Shown here: in pieces, positions 43,834 through 52,251 of the stretch | Layout: each line of letters begins with the position of its first letter | How positions within the stretch are numbered: position 1 is the stretch's first letter | Source: an uncultured Algimonas sp. | Lineage (GTDB): Bacteria > Pseudomonadota > Alphaproteobacteria > Caulobacterales > Maricaulaceae | Direction: 5' to 3' | Length of the DNA stretch: 64,000 nucleotides | NCBI RefSeq assembly: GCF_947498175.1 | Contig: NZ_CANMJB010000002.1 | Span: forward strand, 412,088 to 476,087 | Notes under the pieces: generated by a model | Told to the model about the DNA's origin: nothing | Database searches by the model: none | Seen by the model: the letters and a program-made list of their open reading frames with translations, nothing else | Translations under genes and position numbers: made by a program

Positions 43834-45075
43834 TCATCTGCGCCGTCTTAGAAGCTGTTCCAGCTCGCGCACCGTCCGGTCGAGCGTGCCAGAGCTTTCC
43901 GAGGCAAAAGTGCGGGCACTGGCAGCCATGTCGTCCAGCTCTCCCGCCAGACCCCGTCGGATGAGATCGGGCGCTTCGGCTTCGTCGGCGATGGCCACGG
44001 CGTCGATATCGCTCATCTTGCGATACAGATCGACGAAGCTTGCATGATAGGGTCCGGTGATGACCGGAACGCCGGCCCGGGACGCTTCGAGCGGATTGTG
44101 ACCCATCAGGGCCGGGTCGAACGATCCGCCCAGCACGCAGACCTGCGCCAGCGACAGGGCCAGCCCCATCTCGCCCATCGTGTCCATGACATAGGCGCCG
44201 CCTGTCGGCTGTCCGCCCGCGGAACGCGCCGCCGTGCCGAGCCGGTCCGCGATGGCAGGGCCGCGCGACGGATGGCGCGGCAACCAGATCATGTAGGCGT
44301 CGGGCAGGGCATCGTGCAGGCGATGGAAGACTTCCTCTTCCGCCTCATGCGTGGAAGCGGCGAGCCAGACCGGCCGGTCGCCGATGGCCGCGCGCAGGGC
44401 ATCACGTTCCGCCGCATCGAAATCCAGGGCGGGCGCATCGAATTTCAGGCTGCCCACGTCCGGGACGCTGCGCATGGTTAGCTTGGCCAGACCGTCTGCC
44501 GTGCGGCGGTCGGCGGCCAGGATGGTGTCGAACGACCCGATCACCGATTGCGCCATGGGCAGGCGTCCGGACCAACCCTCCAGGGACGTATCGCTCATCC
44601 GGGCATTGATCAGCGCCAGCGGAACGTTGGCGCGCCGGGCCGTTCGGATCAGGTTCGGCCACAACTCGCTTTCGGCAAAGACGGCGAGATCCGGATGCCA
44701 ATAGGCGATGAACCGCGCCGTGGCCCGCGCCGTGTCGAGCGGAACATATTGATGGAGCGCCCGTTCCGGCAGCTGTTCGACCAGCAGGTCGGCCGATGTG
44801 ACCGTGCCACTGGTGATGAGCACGTGCCGGTCCGGCTTTTCCAGCAAGCGGTCGATCACCGGGCGCAGCATCTGAGTTTCGCCGACGCTGGCACCGTGCA
44901 GCCAGATCAGTTCGCCTGGCGGACGGACCGCCTGCGCGCGCCCGAACCGTTCGCGGTAGCGCTGCGGGTCTTCCTTGCCGGTGCGGATGCGGCGCTTGAT
45001 CCATAGCGGCAGGAACGGCGCCAGCAGGGAGACGAGCGTCCGATAGGCGAGCAGCGATTTGAAGGGCGAGGTCAC
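43834..45075 (-). CDS. waaA: 3-deoxy-D-manno-octulosonic acid (Kdo) transferase
   Basis: WaaA attaches Kdo from CMP-Kdo to lipid IVA at the inner membrane. The 413-residue GT30 protein has an N-terminal hydrophobic anchor (AYRTLVSLLAPFLPLWI), the catalytic Glu in LHGASVGETQM, ITSGTVTSADLL, ESELWPNLIR, LINARMSD, WLAASTHEAEEE, LPRHPSRG and LGGSFDPALMGHNPLEASRAGVPV. Start GTG 45075 overlaps the DUF374 stop by 4 bp. One or two Kdo additions cannot be told from sequence. Confidence 0.96.
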   Translation of the reverse strand: MTSPFKSLLAYRTLVSLLAPFLPLWIKRRIRTGKEDPQRYRERFGRAQAVRPPGELIWLHGASVGETQMLRPVIDRLLEKPDRHVLITSGTVTSADLLVEQLPERALHQYVPLDTARATARFIAYWHPDLAVFAESELWPNLIRTARRANVPLALINARMSDTSLEGWSGRLPMAQSVIGSFDTILAADRRTADGLAKLTMRSVPDVGSLKFDAPALDFDAAERDALRAAIGDRPVWLAASTHEAEEEVFHRLHDALPDAYMIWLPRHPSRGPAIADRLGTAARSAGGQPTGGAYVMDTMGEMGLALSLAQVCVLGGSFDPALMGHNPLEASRAGVPVITGPYHASFVDLYRKMSDIDAVAIADEAEAPDLIRRGLAGELDDMAASARTFASESSGTLDRTVRELEQLLRRRR

Positions 45076-45782
45076 GCCGGGGCCACCGCCACGTGGCCGA
45101 GCGACTCGTCGGCCTCGGCCATCAGCGCGTTCATCTCGGTCTCCACGCCTAGGCGGCGGACTTCCAGATCCGCGTCCGTCGCATCCGCCGGAATGCGCTG
45201 CGGCGTGCCCCAGACGATGCGGCCGCGACCGAAGGGCAGGGGCAGGACGAACCGGTCCCAGCTGTCGAACTGCTTGCGGTTGGCGACGGCGAACGTGCAG
45301 GGCAACACCGGCGCGCCGCTCATCCGGGCAAGGCGGAACGGCCCGATCGGCACGCGCTGGCGCGGACCCCGGGGGCCGTCCGGCGTGATGACGATGCATC
45401 CGCCTGCCTCCAGCGCGTCGAGGATTTCGCGCCCCGCCTTGCCGCCGCCCTTGGCCTTGGTCTTGGCGGCGTTCCTGGCCGATCCGCGCACGGTGGACAG
45501 GCCGAGCCAGCGGCAGGTCCAGTCCACGACGGCGCCGTCGCGCGAGCGCGAGATCAGCACGTGCGGGTGCTGGAAGCGCCGCTTCCAGGCGCTGGTCAGC
45601 AGCAGGAAGCGCGAATGGAAGGTCAGGGCGATCAGCCCTTCGCCGCTATCGATGACAGGCGCGGCGCGTTCTGAGTGGCGCACGTCCCAGCGGGTCGTGT
45701 ATTTGACCAGCGTCATCCACAGCGCGACCAGCCCGCCAATGACGGCCTGCATGGCACTGGAGCGCATCAAGCGTTTGAACAC
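45072..45782 (-). CDS. DUF374 lysophospholipid acyltransferase-family protein
   Basis: The 236-residue protein has a first hydrophobic stretch (about 10-27) and the acyltransferase-like motifs TFHSRFLL (usual HxxxxD place) and TPDGPRGPRQRVPIG, as in the DUF374/LPLAT group. DUF374 genes commonly head lipid A/Kdo gene clusters in alphaproteobacteria, and here waaA and lpxK follow in overlapping order. A role in lipid A acylation is likely from context but not proven. It is divergent from the phosphatase gene with 30 bp between starts. Confidence 0.87.
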   Translation of the reverse strand: MFKRLMRSSAMQAVIGGLVALWMTLVKYTTRWDVRHSERAAPVIDSGEGLIALTFHSRFLLLTSAWKRRFQHPHVLISRSRDGAVVDWTCRWLGLSTVRGSARNAAKTKAKGGGKAGREILDALEAGGCIVITPDGPRGPRQRVPIGPFRLARMSGAPVLPCTFAVANRKQFDSWDRFVLPLPFGRGRIVWGTPQRIPADATDADLEVRRLGVETEMNALMAEADESLGHVAVAPA

Positions 45783-45812
45783 GTTGGCCCTCCCTGATAA
45801 CGGCGCAGCCTT

Positions 45813-46493
45813 ATGGCGGACCTAGGCGACAAAGCACTCGATCTCAACGATCCAAAGGACAGAAAGCAGGCGCGGTACGACCTGACCTGGGGCGATCACG
45901 GCTTCTTGCGCAAACGCTTCGCCAACCGGCACGACATCGGCGGCGGCATGTACCGGGAAAACCAGCCCTCGCCGGAGCGCATCGAAGTGCTGGCCGACGA
46001 AGGCATCAAGACCATCGTCAATCTGCGCGGACCCAGCCCCAAAGGCTTCTACCTGCTGGAACAGGAGGCCTGCGACCGCCACGGCATCGCGCTGGAAAAT
46101 TACCGCATGTATTCGCGCGACGTGCATTCCAAGGAGCGTCTGCTGGGCACGAAGGATCTGTTCGACCGGATCGAATATCCGGCCGTGATGCATTGCAAGA
46201 GCGGCGCGGACCGGACCGGAATCATGGGCGTGCTCTACCGCCACTTCCGCATGGGCGATTCGATCGAGGAAGCGATGGAGCAGCTTTCGTTCAAATATCT
46301 CCATGTGCGCCACGGCAAGACGGGCATGCTGGATTTCTTCTTCGAGGACTATCTTGCCTACAAGTCCGACCATCCGGATGTCAGCTTCGAAGACTGGGTG
46401 CGCGGCCCGTACGACCCGGCGGATGTCAAAAGCCGTTTCATGAGCCACTGGACCGGCAACGCCCTCACGGAATGGATCCTGCGGCGCGAATAG
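45813..46493 (+). CDS. Cysteine-dependent (dual-specificity/tyrosine-type) phosphatase, CtpA-like candidate
   Basis: The 226-residue protein has the P-loop HCKSGADRTG, with Cys128 and Arg134 matching the CX5R motif, and the upstream YRENQPSPERIEVL/IVNLRG blocks of the tyrosine-phosphatase fold. No membrane helix or signal peptide is visible. It stands head-to-head with the lipid A cluster. In Caulobacter a tyrosine-phosphatase-like protein, CtpA, is needed for removal of a lipid A phosphate; this gene could be its counterpart, but I infer that only from family and position. Its end overlaps the convergent LysR gene by 29 bp. Confidence 0.88.
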   Translation: MADLGDKALDLNDPKDRKQARYDLTWGDHGFLRKRFANRHDIGGGMYRENQPSPERIEVLADEGIKTIVNLRGPSPKGFYLLEQEACDRHGIALENYRMYSRDVHSKERLLGTKDLFDRIEYPAVMHCKSGADRTGIMGVLYRHFRMGDSIEEAMEQLSFKYLHVRHGKTGMLDFFFEDYLAYKSDHPDVSFEDWVRGPYDPADVKSRFMSHWTGNALTEWILRRE

Positions 46494-47325
46494 CCGTCTC
46501 TCCCAGTTCGGTCGCAGCCAACGCATCCCGTGCATACGCAATGCGCGGCGTGCGCAAGCGGCTGCGCTTCCAGACGAGATAGAAGGGATTATCCACGGTC
46601 CGCCGATCGATGACGGCAAGCCGGTCCTCAATCCTCAGCGCTGTCGTCAGATAGGCCGGAAGAACGCTCCAGCCTCTCAGGGCGACGACCAGATCCCGCA
46701 CGCTGCGCAGGTCGCCGACGATGAGTTTCGGTCGGGGCGGATTATCGTCCGGGCGATGCGCCGCGAACCACTCCGCGACCAGGGAGAGGTCGTCGTCATA
46801 GGCGATCAGCGGGCCGTCGGCCTGCCCGATGAGCTGCAGTTTTTCCGCCCCGATCCGCTTCGCGCCGAAGGAAGCGTTCTTCGGTCTGGATGCCGTGACC
46901 GCGAGGTCGAGCGATCCGTCGGACAGGCCGCCATGCAGAGCCGAACGGTTGCCCAGCCGGACGCGAATGTCCAGTCCGGGATGATCCAGCGCCGTCATCA
47001 GGACGGGACCATAGACGGAGAAAAGCTCGGGCGGCGCGCCGATATGCAGGCTTCCGGCGATATCCGTGGTGCGGGCGACACGGCGGGCGACGGATTGCTC
47101 CAGCCTGTCGATCCCGGCCGCGACATCGCGCGCCAGTCCGTTGGCGGCATCGGTCGGGACGACACCTTGGCTGCGACGGTCGAACAAAGGCGCGCCGAGT
47201 TCGTGTTCCAGCGCCTTGATCTGCGCGCTGACGCCCGGTTGCGTCAGGCCGAGCGCTTTCGCCGCGCGGCCCATCGAGCCCTCGCGATAGACATGAAGAA
47301 AAGTGCGCAAGCGGTCGAGCGACAT
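46465..47325 (-). CDS. LysR-family transcriptional regulator
   Basis: The 286-residue protein has the N-terminal winged HTH (LDRLRTFLHVYREGSMGRAAKALGLTQPGVSAQI split over residues 3-40) and a LysR substrate-binding domain. It is divergent from the DJ-1/Hsp31-family gene, and a perfect 20-bp inverted repeat lies 6 bp upstream of its start, so it probably controls the DJ-1 and glyoxalase genes and itself. The inducer is unknown; an aldehyde such as methylglyoxal is a reasonable guess from the targets. Confidence 0.92.
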   Translation of the reverse strand: MSLDRLRTFLHVYREGSMGRAAKALGLTQPGVSAQIKALEHELGAPLFDRRSQGVVPTDAANGLARDVAAGIDRLEQSVARRVARTTDIAGSLHIGAPPELFSVYGPVLMTALDHPGLDIRVRLGNRSALHGGLSDGSLDLAVTASRPKNASFGAKRIGAEKLQLIGQADGPLIAYDDDLSLVAEWFAAHRPDDNPPRPKLIVGDLRSVRDLVVALRGWSVLPAYLTTALRIEDRLAVIDRRTVDNPFYLVWKRSRLRTPRIAYARDALAATELGETAIRAAGSIP

Positions 47326-47330
47326 CGCCC

Positions 47331-47350
47331 CTCATAGAAATATCTATGAG
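47331..47350. promoter_or_regulatory. Candidate LysR operator, perfect inverted repeat
   Basis: CTCATAGA and TCTATGAG flank AATA. The repeat lies between the divergent LysR and DJ-1-family genes and contains the AT-rich dyad typical of LysR-type binding sites (T-N11-A). Confidence 0.7.
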
Positions 47351-47428
47351 TGCGGGCAATCTGCAAGATGAGGCTTTTCGGCGGCCCACACGTATGCAGA
47401 TGGAACATTCACGATGAAGGAGACCGAC

Positions 47429-48136
47429 ATGATGGACGGTATCAAGGTGGCGATCATCGTCACATCCGCCAGCAGCATGGGCAACGGACCCGACGCGGAC
47501 CCGACGGGCGTCTGGCTGGAAGAACTGACCACGCCCTACTACGCCATGGCCGACGAAGGGCTCGACATCGAAGTCTTCACCATCGCCGGCGGCAAGGTGC
47601 CGGTCGATCCGCGCAGCTTGAGCGACGAAGAGACGGCCAAGAGCGTTCTGCGCTACCGCAAGGACGAAGCGCTGCGGGCCATTTTCGCCAACACGCCGCC
47701 CGTCGAAGCGGTCGATCCCAAAGCCTACAACGTGATTTTCCTTCCCGGCGGGCACGGCACCATGTTCGACTATCCCGAAAGCCGGACGCTCAAAGCCGTC
47801 GTCGAACATGCGCTGACGACCGAGACGGTCATGGCCGCCGTCTGCCACGGTCCGGCTGGTCTGACGACCGCCACGGATGCGAACGGCGTGTCGCTGTTGA
47901 AGGGGCGCAAGGTCTCGGGCTTCACCAATAGCGAGGAAGATGGTGTCGGCCTGACGGATGCCATGCCGTTCCTGCTGGAAACAAAGCTGAAAGAGCTTGG
48001 CGCAGACTATGTCTCCGGCCCGGATTGGCAGCCTTTCGCCGTGCGAGACGGCTTGCTCGTGACGGGACAGAACCCGGCTTCGGCCGCCCGCGTGACCGAA
48101 CTCGTGATGGAAGCGCTCGAAGCGCGGAAGGAATAG
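47429..48136 (+). CDS. DJ-1/PfpI (Hsp31-like) protein, candidate glyoxalase III
   Basis: The 235-residue protein has the DJ-1/PfpI fold with the nucleophile Cys139 in AAVCHGPAGL, the Glu-containing block EDGVGLTDAM and VIFLPGGHGTMFDYP. This resembles the Hsp31/glyoxalase III type that converts methylglyoxal to lactate without glutathione, or repairs glycated proteins. AAGGAG 7 bp upstream favours ATG 47429 over ATG 47414, which itself precedes that ribosome binding site. It is followed by a glyoxalase I gene after 3 bp. Confidence 0.9.
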   Translation: MMDGIKVAIIVTSASSMGNGPDADPTGVWLEELTTPYYAMADEGLDIEVFTIAGGKVPVDPRSLSDEETAKSVLRYRKDEALRAIFANTPPVEAVDPKAYNVIFLPGGHGTMFDYPESRTLKAVVEHALTTETVMAAVCHGPAGLTTATDANGVSLLKGRKVSGFTNSEEDGVGLTDAMPFLLETKLKELGADYVSGPDWQPFAVRDGLLVTGQNPASAARVTELVMEALEARKE

Positions 48137-48139
48137 CCG

Positions 48140-48598
48140 GTGGACTATCTGCACACCATGGTCCGGGTCGCGGATATCGATGCCGCGCTCGACTTCTATT
48201 GCGGAGCGCTCGGCCTGGAGGAGATCAGCCGCAAGGACAGTCAAGGCGGCCGTTTCACGCTGATCTTCCTCGCGGCTCCGGGCGATGCGTCGGCCGCGCG
48301 CGAGACCAAGGCGCCGATGGTCGAGCTGACCTACAACTGGCCGCCCGAAGACGGCAGCCCGCCGGAAATCTATGCAAGGGGCCGCAATTTCGGCCATCTC
48401 GCCTACCGGGTCGACGATATCTACGCGGCGTGCGAGCGGTTGCAGGCCAAGGGCGTCACCATCAATCGCCCGCCGCGCGACGGGCGCATGGCCTTCGTGC
48501 GCTCGCCCGACGGCATTTCCATCGAATTGCTGCAGAAGGACGAGGCGCTCCCGCCGCGATCACCTTGGGCCGAAATGGACAATAGCGGTCACTGGTGA
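48140..48598 (+). CDS. gloA: Glyoxalase I / lactoylglutathione lyase-like VOC protein
   Basis: The 152-residue protein has two VOC modules: HTMVRVADIDAALDFYCGALGL and FGHLAYRVDDIYAACERLQAKG, with metal-binding His and Glu (MVELTYNWPP, IELLQKDE) as in glyoxalase I. It isomerises the methylglyoxal-glutathione hemithioacetal. It starts with GTG 3 bp after the DJ-1-family gene and overlaps the next gene by 4 bp. Together with gshA elsewhere in the window it makes a glutathione-dependent detoxification route. Confidence 0.93.
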   Translation: MDYLHTMVRVADIDAALDFYCGALGLEEISRKDSQGGRFTLIFLAAPGDASAARETKAPMVELTYNWPPEDGSPPEIYARGRNFGHLAYRVDDIYAACERLQAKGVTINRPPRDGRMAFVRSPDGISIELLQKDEALPPRSPWAEMDNSGHW

Positions 48599-48933
48599 GC
48601 CGCTTTCCACAGACGCCGGACGGGCGCTACTTCGTTTCGAAGGGCCGCCTCTGGCGGACCACCAATCCGAAACTGCCCGAAGCGGAGCGCGAACGGTTGG
48701 TCAAGGCGTTGATGAAAGCTCGGCGCGATGTGTATCGCGACCGCGACGATGCGGAAAAGCTGAAAGACGCCCGCTCTCGCGTCCATGCCGCCAAAGTGGC
48801 GCTGGGCGAACGCGGTCCCGTCTGGTGGGATGACGGCGCGGAAGACGTGCTTCGGAAGGCGCCGAAAAATACCCGGTATGCCGATTGGTGGGACGGGCTG
48901 AGCGAAGCGGAACGCAAGGCAGGCCTGTCCTGA
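48595..48933 (+). CDS. Conserved hypothetical protein
   Basis: The 112-residue protein is charged and cytoplasmic, with the blocks DGRYFVSKGRLWRTTNP, AKVALGERGPVWWDDGAEDV and NTRYADWW that I recognise as a family seen in many proteobacteria but without known function. It starts with GTG overlapping the glyoxalase stop. I cannot assign an activity; position suggests cotranscription with the carbonyl-stress genes. Confidence 0.8.
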   Translation: MSRFPQTPDGRYFVSKGRLWRTTNPKLPEAERERLVKALMKARRDVYRDRDDAEKLKDARSRVHAAKVALGERGPVWWDDGAEDVLRKAPKNTRYADWWDGLSEAERKAGLS

Positions 48934-48946
48934 GGCCCGACTCAGC

Positions 48947-50893
48947 TCAGTCCCGTCCGAAGATCTTCTCCAGGAACAACGTCTCGGCTTCGCGCTGGAA
49001 GACCCGGTTGGACTTCTTGCGGAAACCGTGGCCTTCGTCCATCGCCATCAGGTACCAAGCCTCGCCGCCATTGTCGCGCACGGCCTCCAGGATCTGCTCG
49101 GCTTCGGTGTAGGGCACGCGCGGGTCGTTATAGCCCTGGATGATGAAGATCGGCTTGGTGATCCTGTCCGCATTGCGCAGCGGCGAAATCTCCTCGAAGA
49201 AGGCGGCGACTTCCGCATCGCGTTCGTCGCCATATTCGGCGCGGCGCAGATCGCGGCGATAATCCTGCGTGTTCTGCAGGAACGTCTTGAAGTCGGAAAT
49301 GCCGACGATGTTGATCCCGCCCGCCAGGCGGTCCGCATAGTCGATCATCGAAGCCAGCACCATGTAGCCGCCGTAGGAGCCGCCATAGACGACGATGCGG
49401 TCGCTATCCAGATCGTCCTGCGTGCCGATCCAGTCCAGCAGGGCGCCGATGTCCTCGACCGAGCGCTTGCGGTTCAATCCATTGTCGAGCCCGACATAGG
49501 TCTTGCCGTATCCGGCCGATCCACGCACGTTCGGCACGACCACGGCGGCACCGAGCTCATTGACCCAATACTGGAAGTTGGAGCTGAAGCCCGGACGGGA
49601 CTGCGATTCCGGACCACCGTGGATCGACACGATCACCGGATGCGGCCCGTCGCCCGACGGTCGGTAGATGAAAGCCGGAATGTCCATGCCGTCCGCATTC
49701 GGATAGTCGAACATGTCGGGCTCGACGAAGGTCGACGTATCCAGACCGCCGACTTCGGCCATGGTCCAGCGCGTCAGCGCCATCGTGTCCATGTCGAAGG
49801 ACCACGCATCGGTCGGCGCGGTCGCGGAGCGGAAGCTGAAGCCCACGGCCGAGCCGTCGTCGTTGAAGGTCGGATTGGACACGATCCCGATCGGCAAATC
49901 CGGGCCGTTGCGGACGGCCCCCGTATCCAGATCGAGCAGCTTCAGCGTGCCGGGCCCGCCTTCATTGACGCCGAACACGACCGTCTTGCCGTCCGGAGAG
50001 AGATCGAAGCCCTGCACGTCCCAGTCGATCGCGTCCGTGAAGGACGTCATTTCGCCGTCTTTCGGGTCGAGCCGCACGAGGTTCACGAATTCGGAGTCCG
50101 CGTCCGAGGCCGTCAGGATCGTTCCGTCGGACAGGAATTCTCCGCCGCGATAGGCCACGTCCAGATCGGGATTGAGTTCGGTGAAGGTTTCGTTTTCGAC
50201 GTCGAGGATGAATAGCCGGCTTTTCGTGATCGACTGATATTGCTGCAGCAGGACGGTGTCGCCCGTCTCGTCCACGTCGACGGGCCGGATGGCGCTTTGC
50301 CCTTCGTGGATCATGCGCGCGCTGCCCGGATCGGCCGGGTCGCCGGCGAAGATGTCCGTGTCCGCATCGCCTTCGCGCGACCGGCCCCAGACGACGAGAG
50401 AGCCGTCGTCGGACCAGACGAGCGAAATGTTGCGCGTTCCGGGTTCGGTGAAGGCCGTCACGTCGCCGCCTTCGAAGTCGTAGAGGTAGCCTTGGTAGAA
50501 TTCGTCGCCGCCCGTGTCCTTGCCGAACAGGAAGGCGCTGCCGTCGGGGCTGACCGACGCGCCGCCGACGGGTTCGTCGTAGAAGGTTATCTGTTGCCGC
50601 GCACCGCCGGGCTGATCGACGCGGTGGATCTGCGAGACCTCGCCGAAGCGCGTCGAAATCAGGATGTCGTCGCCGACCCAGTCGAGAAAGCCGTGGCCGC
50701 GCACGTTCTGATAGCGGCGCAACCGTTCGCTGACTTCCGCCGGGATATCCGGGATGTTTTCCATCTGCAGATTGCCCTGTTCGACGCGCTCCACGGTTGG
50801 GGCCTGTGAGAAGGCGTCGGTAGAAAGCCCGGCAACCATCAGAGCGGCGACGCTGGCGACCAGAAGCAAGGGGCGTGACAGATGGGGCGTCAT
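48947..50893 (-). CDS. Exported prolyl oligopeptidase-family (S9) peptidase
   Basis: The 648-residue protein has a signal peptide (SRPLLLVASVAALMVAGLSTDAFSQA), a beta-propeller of WD40/PD40-like repeats (about 60-390), and an alpha/beta-hydrolase domain. The catalytic triad reads Ser in VVYGGSYGGYMVLAS, Asp in IIQGYNDPRVPYTEA and His in MDEGHGFRKKSN, as in dipeptidyl/acylaminoacyl peptidases. It should degrade short peptides outside the cytoplasm. It is a single gene facing the hypothetical gene from the other side. Confidence 0.94.
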   Translation of the reverse strand: MTPHLSRPLLLVASVAALMVAGLSTDAFSQAPTVERVEQGNLQMENIPDIPAEVSERLRRYQNVRGHGFLDWVGDDILISTRFGEVSQIHRVDQPGGARQQITFYDEPVGGASVSPDGSAFLFGKDTGGDEFYQGYLYDFEGGDVTAFTEPGTRNISLVWSDDGSLVVWGRSREGDADTDIFAGDPADPGSARMIHEGQSAIRPVDVDETGDTVLLQQYQSITKSRLFILDVENETFTELNPDLDVAYRGGEFLSDGTILTASDADSEFVNLVRLDPKDGEMTSFTDAIDWDVQGFDLSPDGKTVVFGVNEGGPGTLKLLDLDTGAVRNGPDLPIGIVSNPTFNDDGSAVGFSFRSATAPTDAWSFDMDTMALTRWTMAEVGGLDTSTFVEPDMFDYPNADGMDIPAFIYRPSGDGPHPVIVSIHGGPESQSRPGFSSNFQYWVNELGAAVVVPNVRGSAGYGKTYVGLDNGLNRKRSVEDIGALLDWIGTQDDLDSDRIVVYGGSYGGYMVLASMIDYADRLAGGINIVGISDFKTFLQNTQDYRRDLRRAEYGDERDAEVAAFFEEISPLRNADRITKPIFIIQGYNDPRVPYTEAEQILEAVRDNGGEAWYLMAMDEGHGFRKKSNRVFQREAETLFLEKIFGRD

Positions 50894-50960
50894 GAGCGTC
50901 TCTCTCTCGTTATGGTCTTTTGCTATTTGCAGTAAAGACGCACGAGATCAACGCTTTCCG

Positions 50961-52145
50961 CTACGCGGCGTCGGCCGCGTAGAGCGCGAACATGTCGAGG
51001 CATTCACGGCCCATGGCGCGCTCGAACCCGGCTTGGTCGCCATGCCCCGCACCGAATCCGTCATCCGCACTGCGCAGATTGCTGCGAAAGATCCCGGCGG
51101 CGCTGACGGGCAGGAAATCCTCGTATGTCAGGGCGTGGCCGTTCGCCCCGAAATAGGCCAGGCCCGAAGCGCGCAGCGCTTCCCAATCGTCCGGGAAGTC
51201 CGCGAATGCGTCAGCCATGGCGCGGTCATGGTCCCGGTCCGAGCGTTTCGCTCGCGCCAGGCATTCGTCGTAGAGCGCGCGGCCCTTGGGCGTCAGGGCC
51301 GCGCCGCGCTGTTCGATCTCGCCGAACCGGGCCGTGTGCGCGGCGCTTTCCCAACCATCCGGCGTCTTGAACTCGACCTGTTCCGACAGGGCTTTGAACG
51401 CCGTCTGGCGCAGGAGGATCGGGCAGCGCCGCGTGGGCGGGCCCTCGATGATGTCCTTGGCCTCCAGTCCCGCATCGCGCATTGCGCCCTGCGCGGCGTC
51501 GATATCCTTCACGCGCGGGGTCAGGTGATTCATGTGCGGCCCTTGGAAGGACACGATGTCCGCGATCAACCGATGGACGTCGAGCAGGTCGCGGTAGAGA
51601 GCGAGCCCGACCCGGGCCCGCGGCCGCCAGGCGAAGACGCTCACGGCGGCGTCCACGAAATCATGCGCCGCCGACTCGCGCAGCCCGTCATCCGATTCGG
51701 CCTTTTCCAGCAATTCGCGGCCACGTTCGGGCAGGATGTCGCGACCTTCGAGCGTATCCAACGTCTTGGCGCGCAACTCGTCGTCCGCAATCATTGCGGG
51801 ACGCAGCAGGGAGGTGAACATGCGAAACGGGCTGATCGCGAAACTCTCGGCCGCGACGGGCCGGAAGGCGGTGGAATGCACGGGCAGCCCCGCGACGGAC
51901 AGATCGTAATAGCCGACCGGATGCATCCCCATCGCGCCGAACAGGCGGGCGATGTCGCGCAGCTCCGACGGCTGCCCGACGCGGATCGCCCCGTGGCGTT
52001 CCGAACCGAGCCGCGTGCCGCTATCGTCGCCATTGATCGCGGCGACGATGTCCAGCAACGTGCCGTAAGCAGGCACTTCGCGGCGGTAGAGGTCCGACAG
52101 ACGGTCGGAGAAGGCGGCGCGCAGATGGTCGGCAGGAATAGTCAT
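50961..52145 (-). CDS. 2-oxoadipate dioxygenase/decarboxylase (HglS/YdcJ family)
   Basis: The 394-residue protein matches the DUF1338/HglS family: HLRAAFSDRLSDLYRREVPAYG, RLGSERHGAIRVG (with the His of the metal site), GPHMNHLTPRVKDID (second His) and a C-terminal block with EDFLPVSAAGIFRSNL (Glu ligand). HglS converts 2-oxoadipate to D-2-hydroxyglutarate with Fe2+ in lysine breakdown. It is divergent from a saccharopine-dehydrogenase-like gene. The initiation at ATG 52145 removes an unlikely upstream extension. Confidence 0.9.
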   Translation of the reverse strand: MTIPADHLRAAFSDRLSDLYRREVPAYGTLLDIVAAINGDDSGTRLGSERHGAIRVGQPSELRDIARLFGAMGMHPVGYYDLSVAGLPVHSTAFRPVAAESFAISPFRMFTSLLRPAMIADDELRAKTLDTLEGRDILPERGRELLEKAESDDGLRESAAHDFVDAAVSVFAWRPRARVGLALYRDLLDVHRLIADIVSFQGPHMNHLTPRVKDIDAAQGAMRDAGLEAKDIIEGPPTRRCPILLRQTAFKALSEQVEFKTPDGWESAAHTARFGEIEQRGAALTPKGRALYDECLARAKRSDRDHDRAMADAFADFPDDWEALRASGLAYFGANGHALTYEDFLPVSAAGIFRSNLRSADDGFGAGHGDQAGFERAMGRECLDMFALYAADAA

Positions 52146-52180
52146 GCGTCCGCCATGCCGAAGGGCAAAAAATCTGTAAA

Positions 52181-52196
52181 GGCCGCAATTTCGGCC
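52181..52196. promoter_or_regulatory. Small dyad between divergent lysine-catabolic genes
   Basis: GGCCG and CGGCC flank six AT-rich bases, in the 106-bp gap between the two divergent genes. It could be a regulator site, but the arms are short and no regulator gene is adjacent. Confidence 0.3.
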
Positions 52197-52251
52197 ATGA
52201 CAAATGCCTGCCTGCGCGGCAAAGCGCCCGCTTTCAGTCTCGGAGCGTCCC

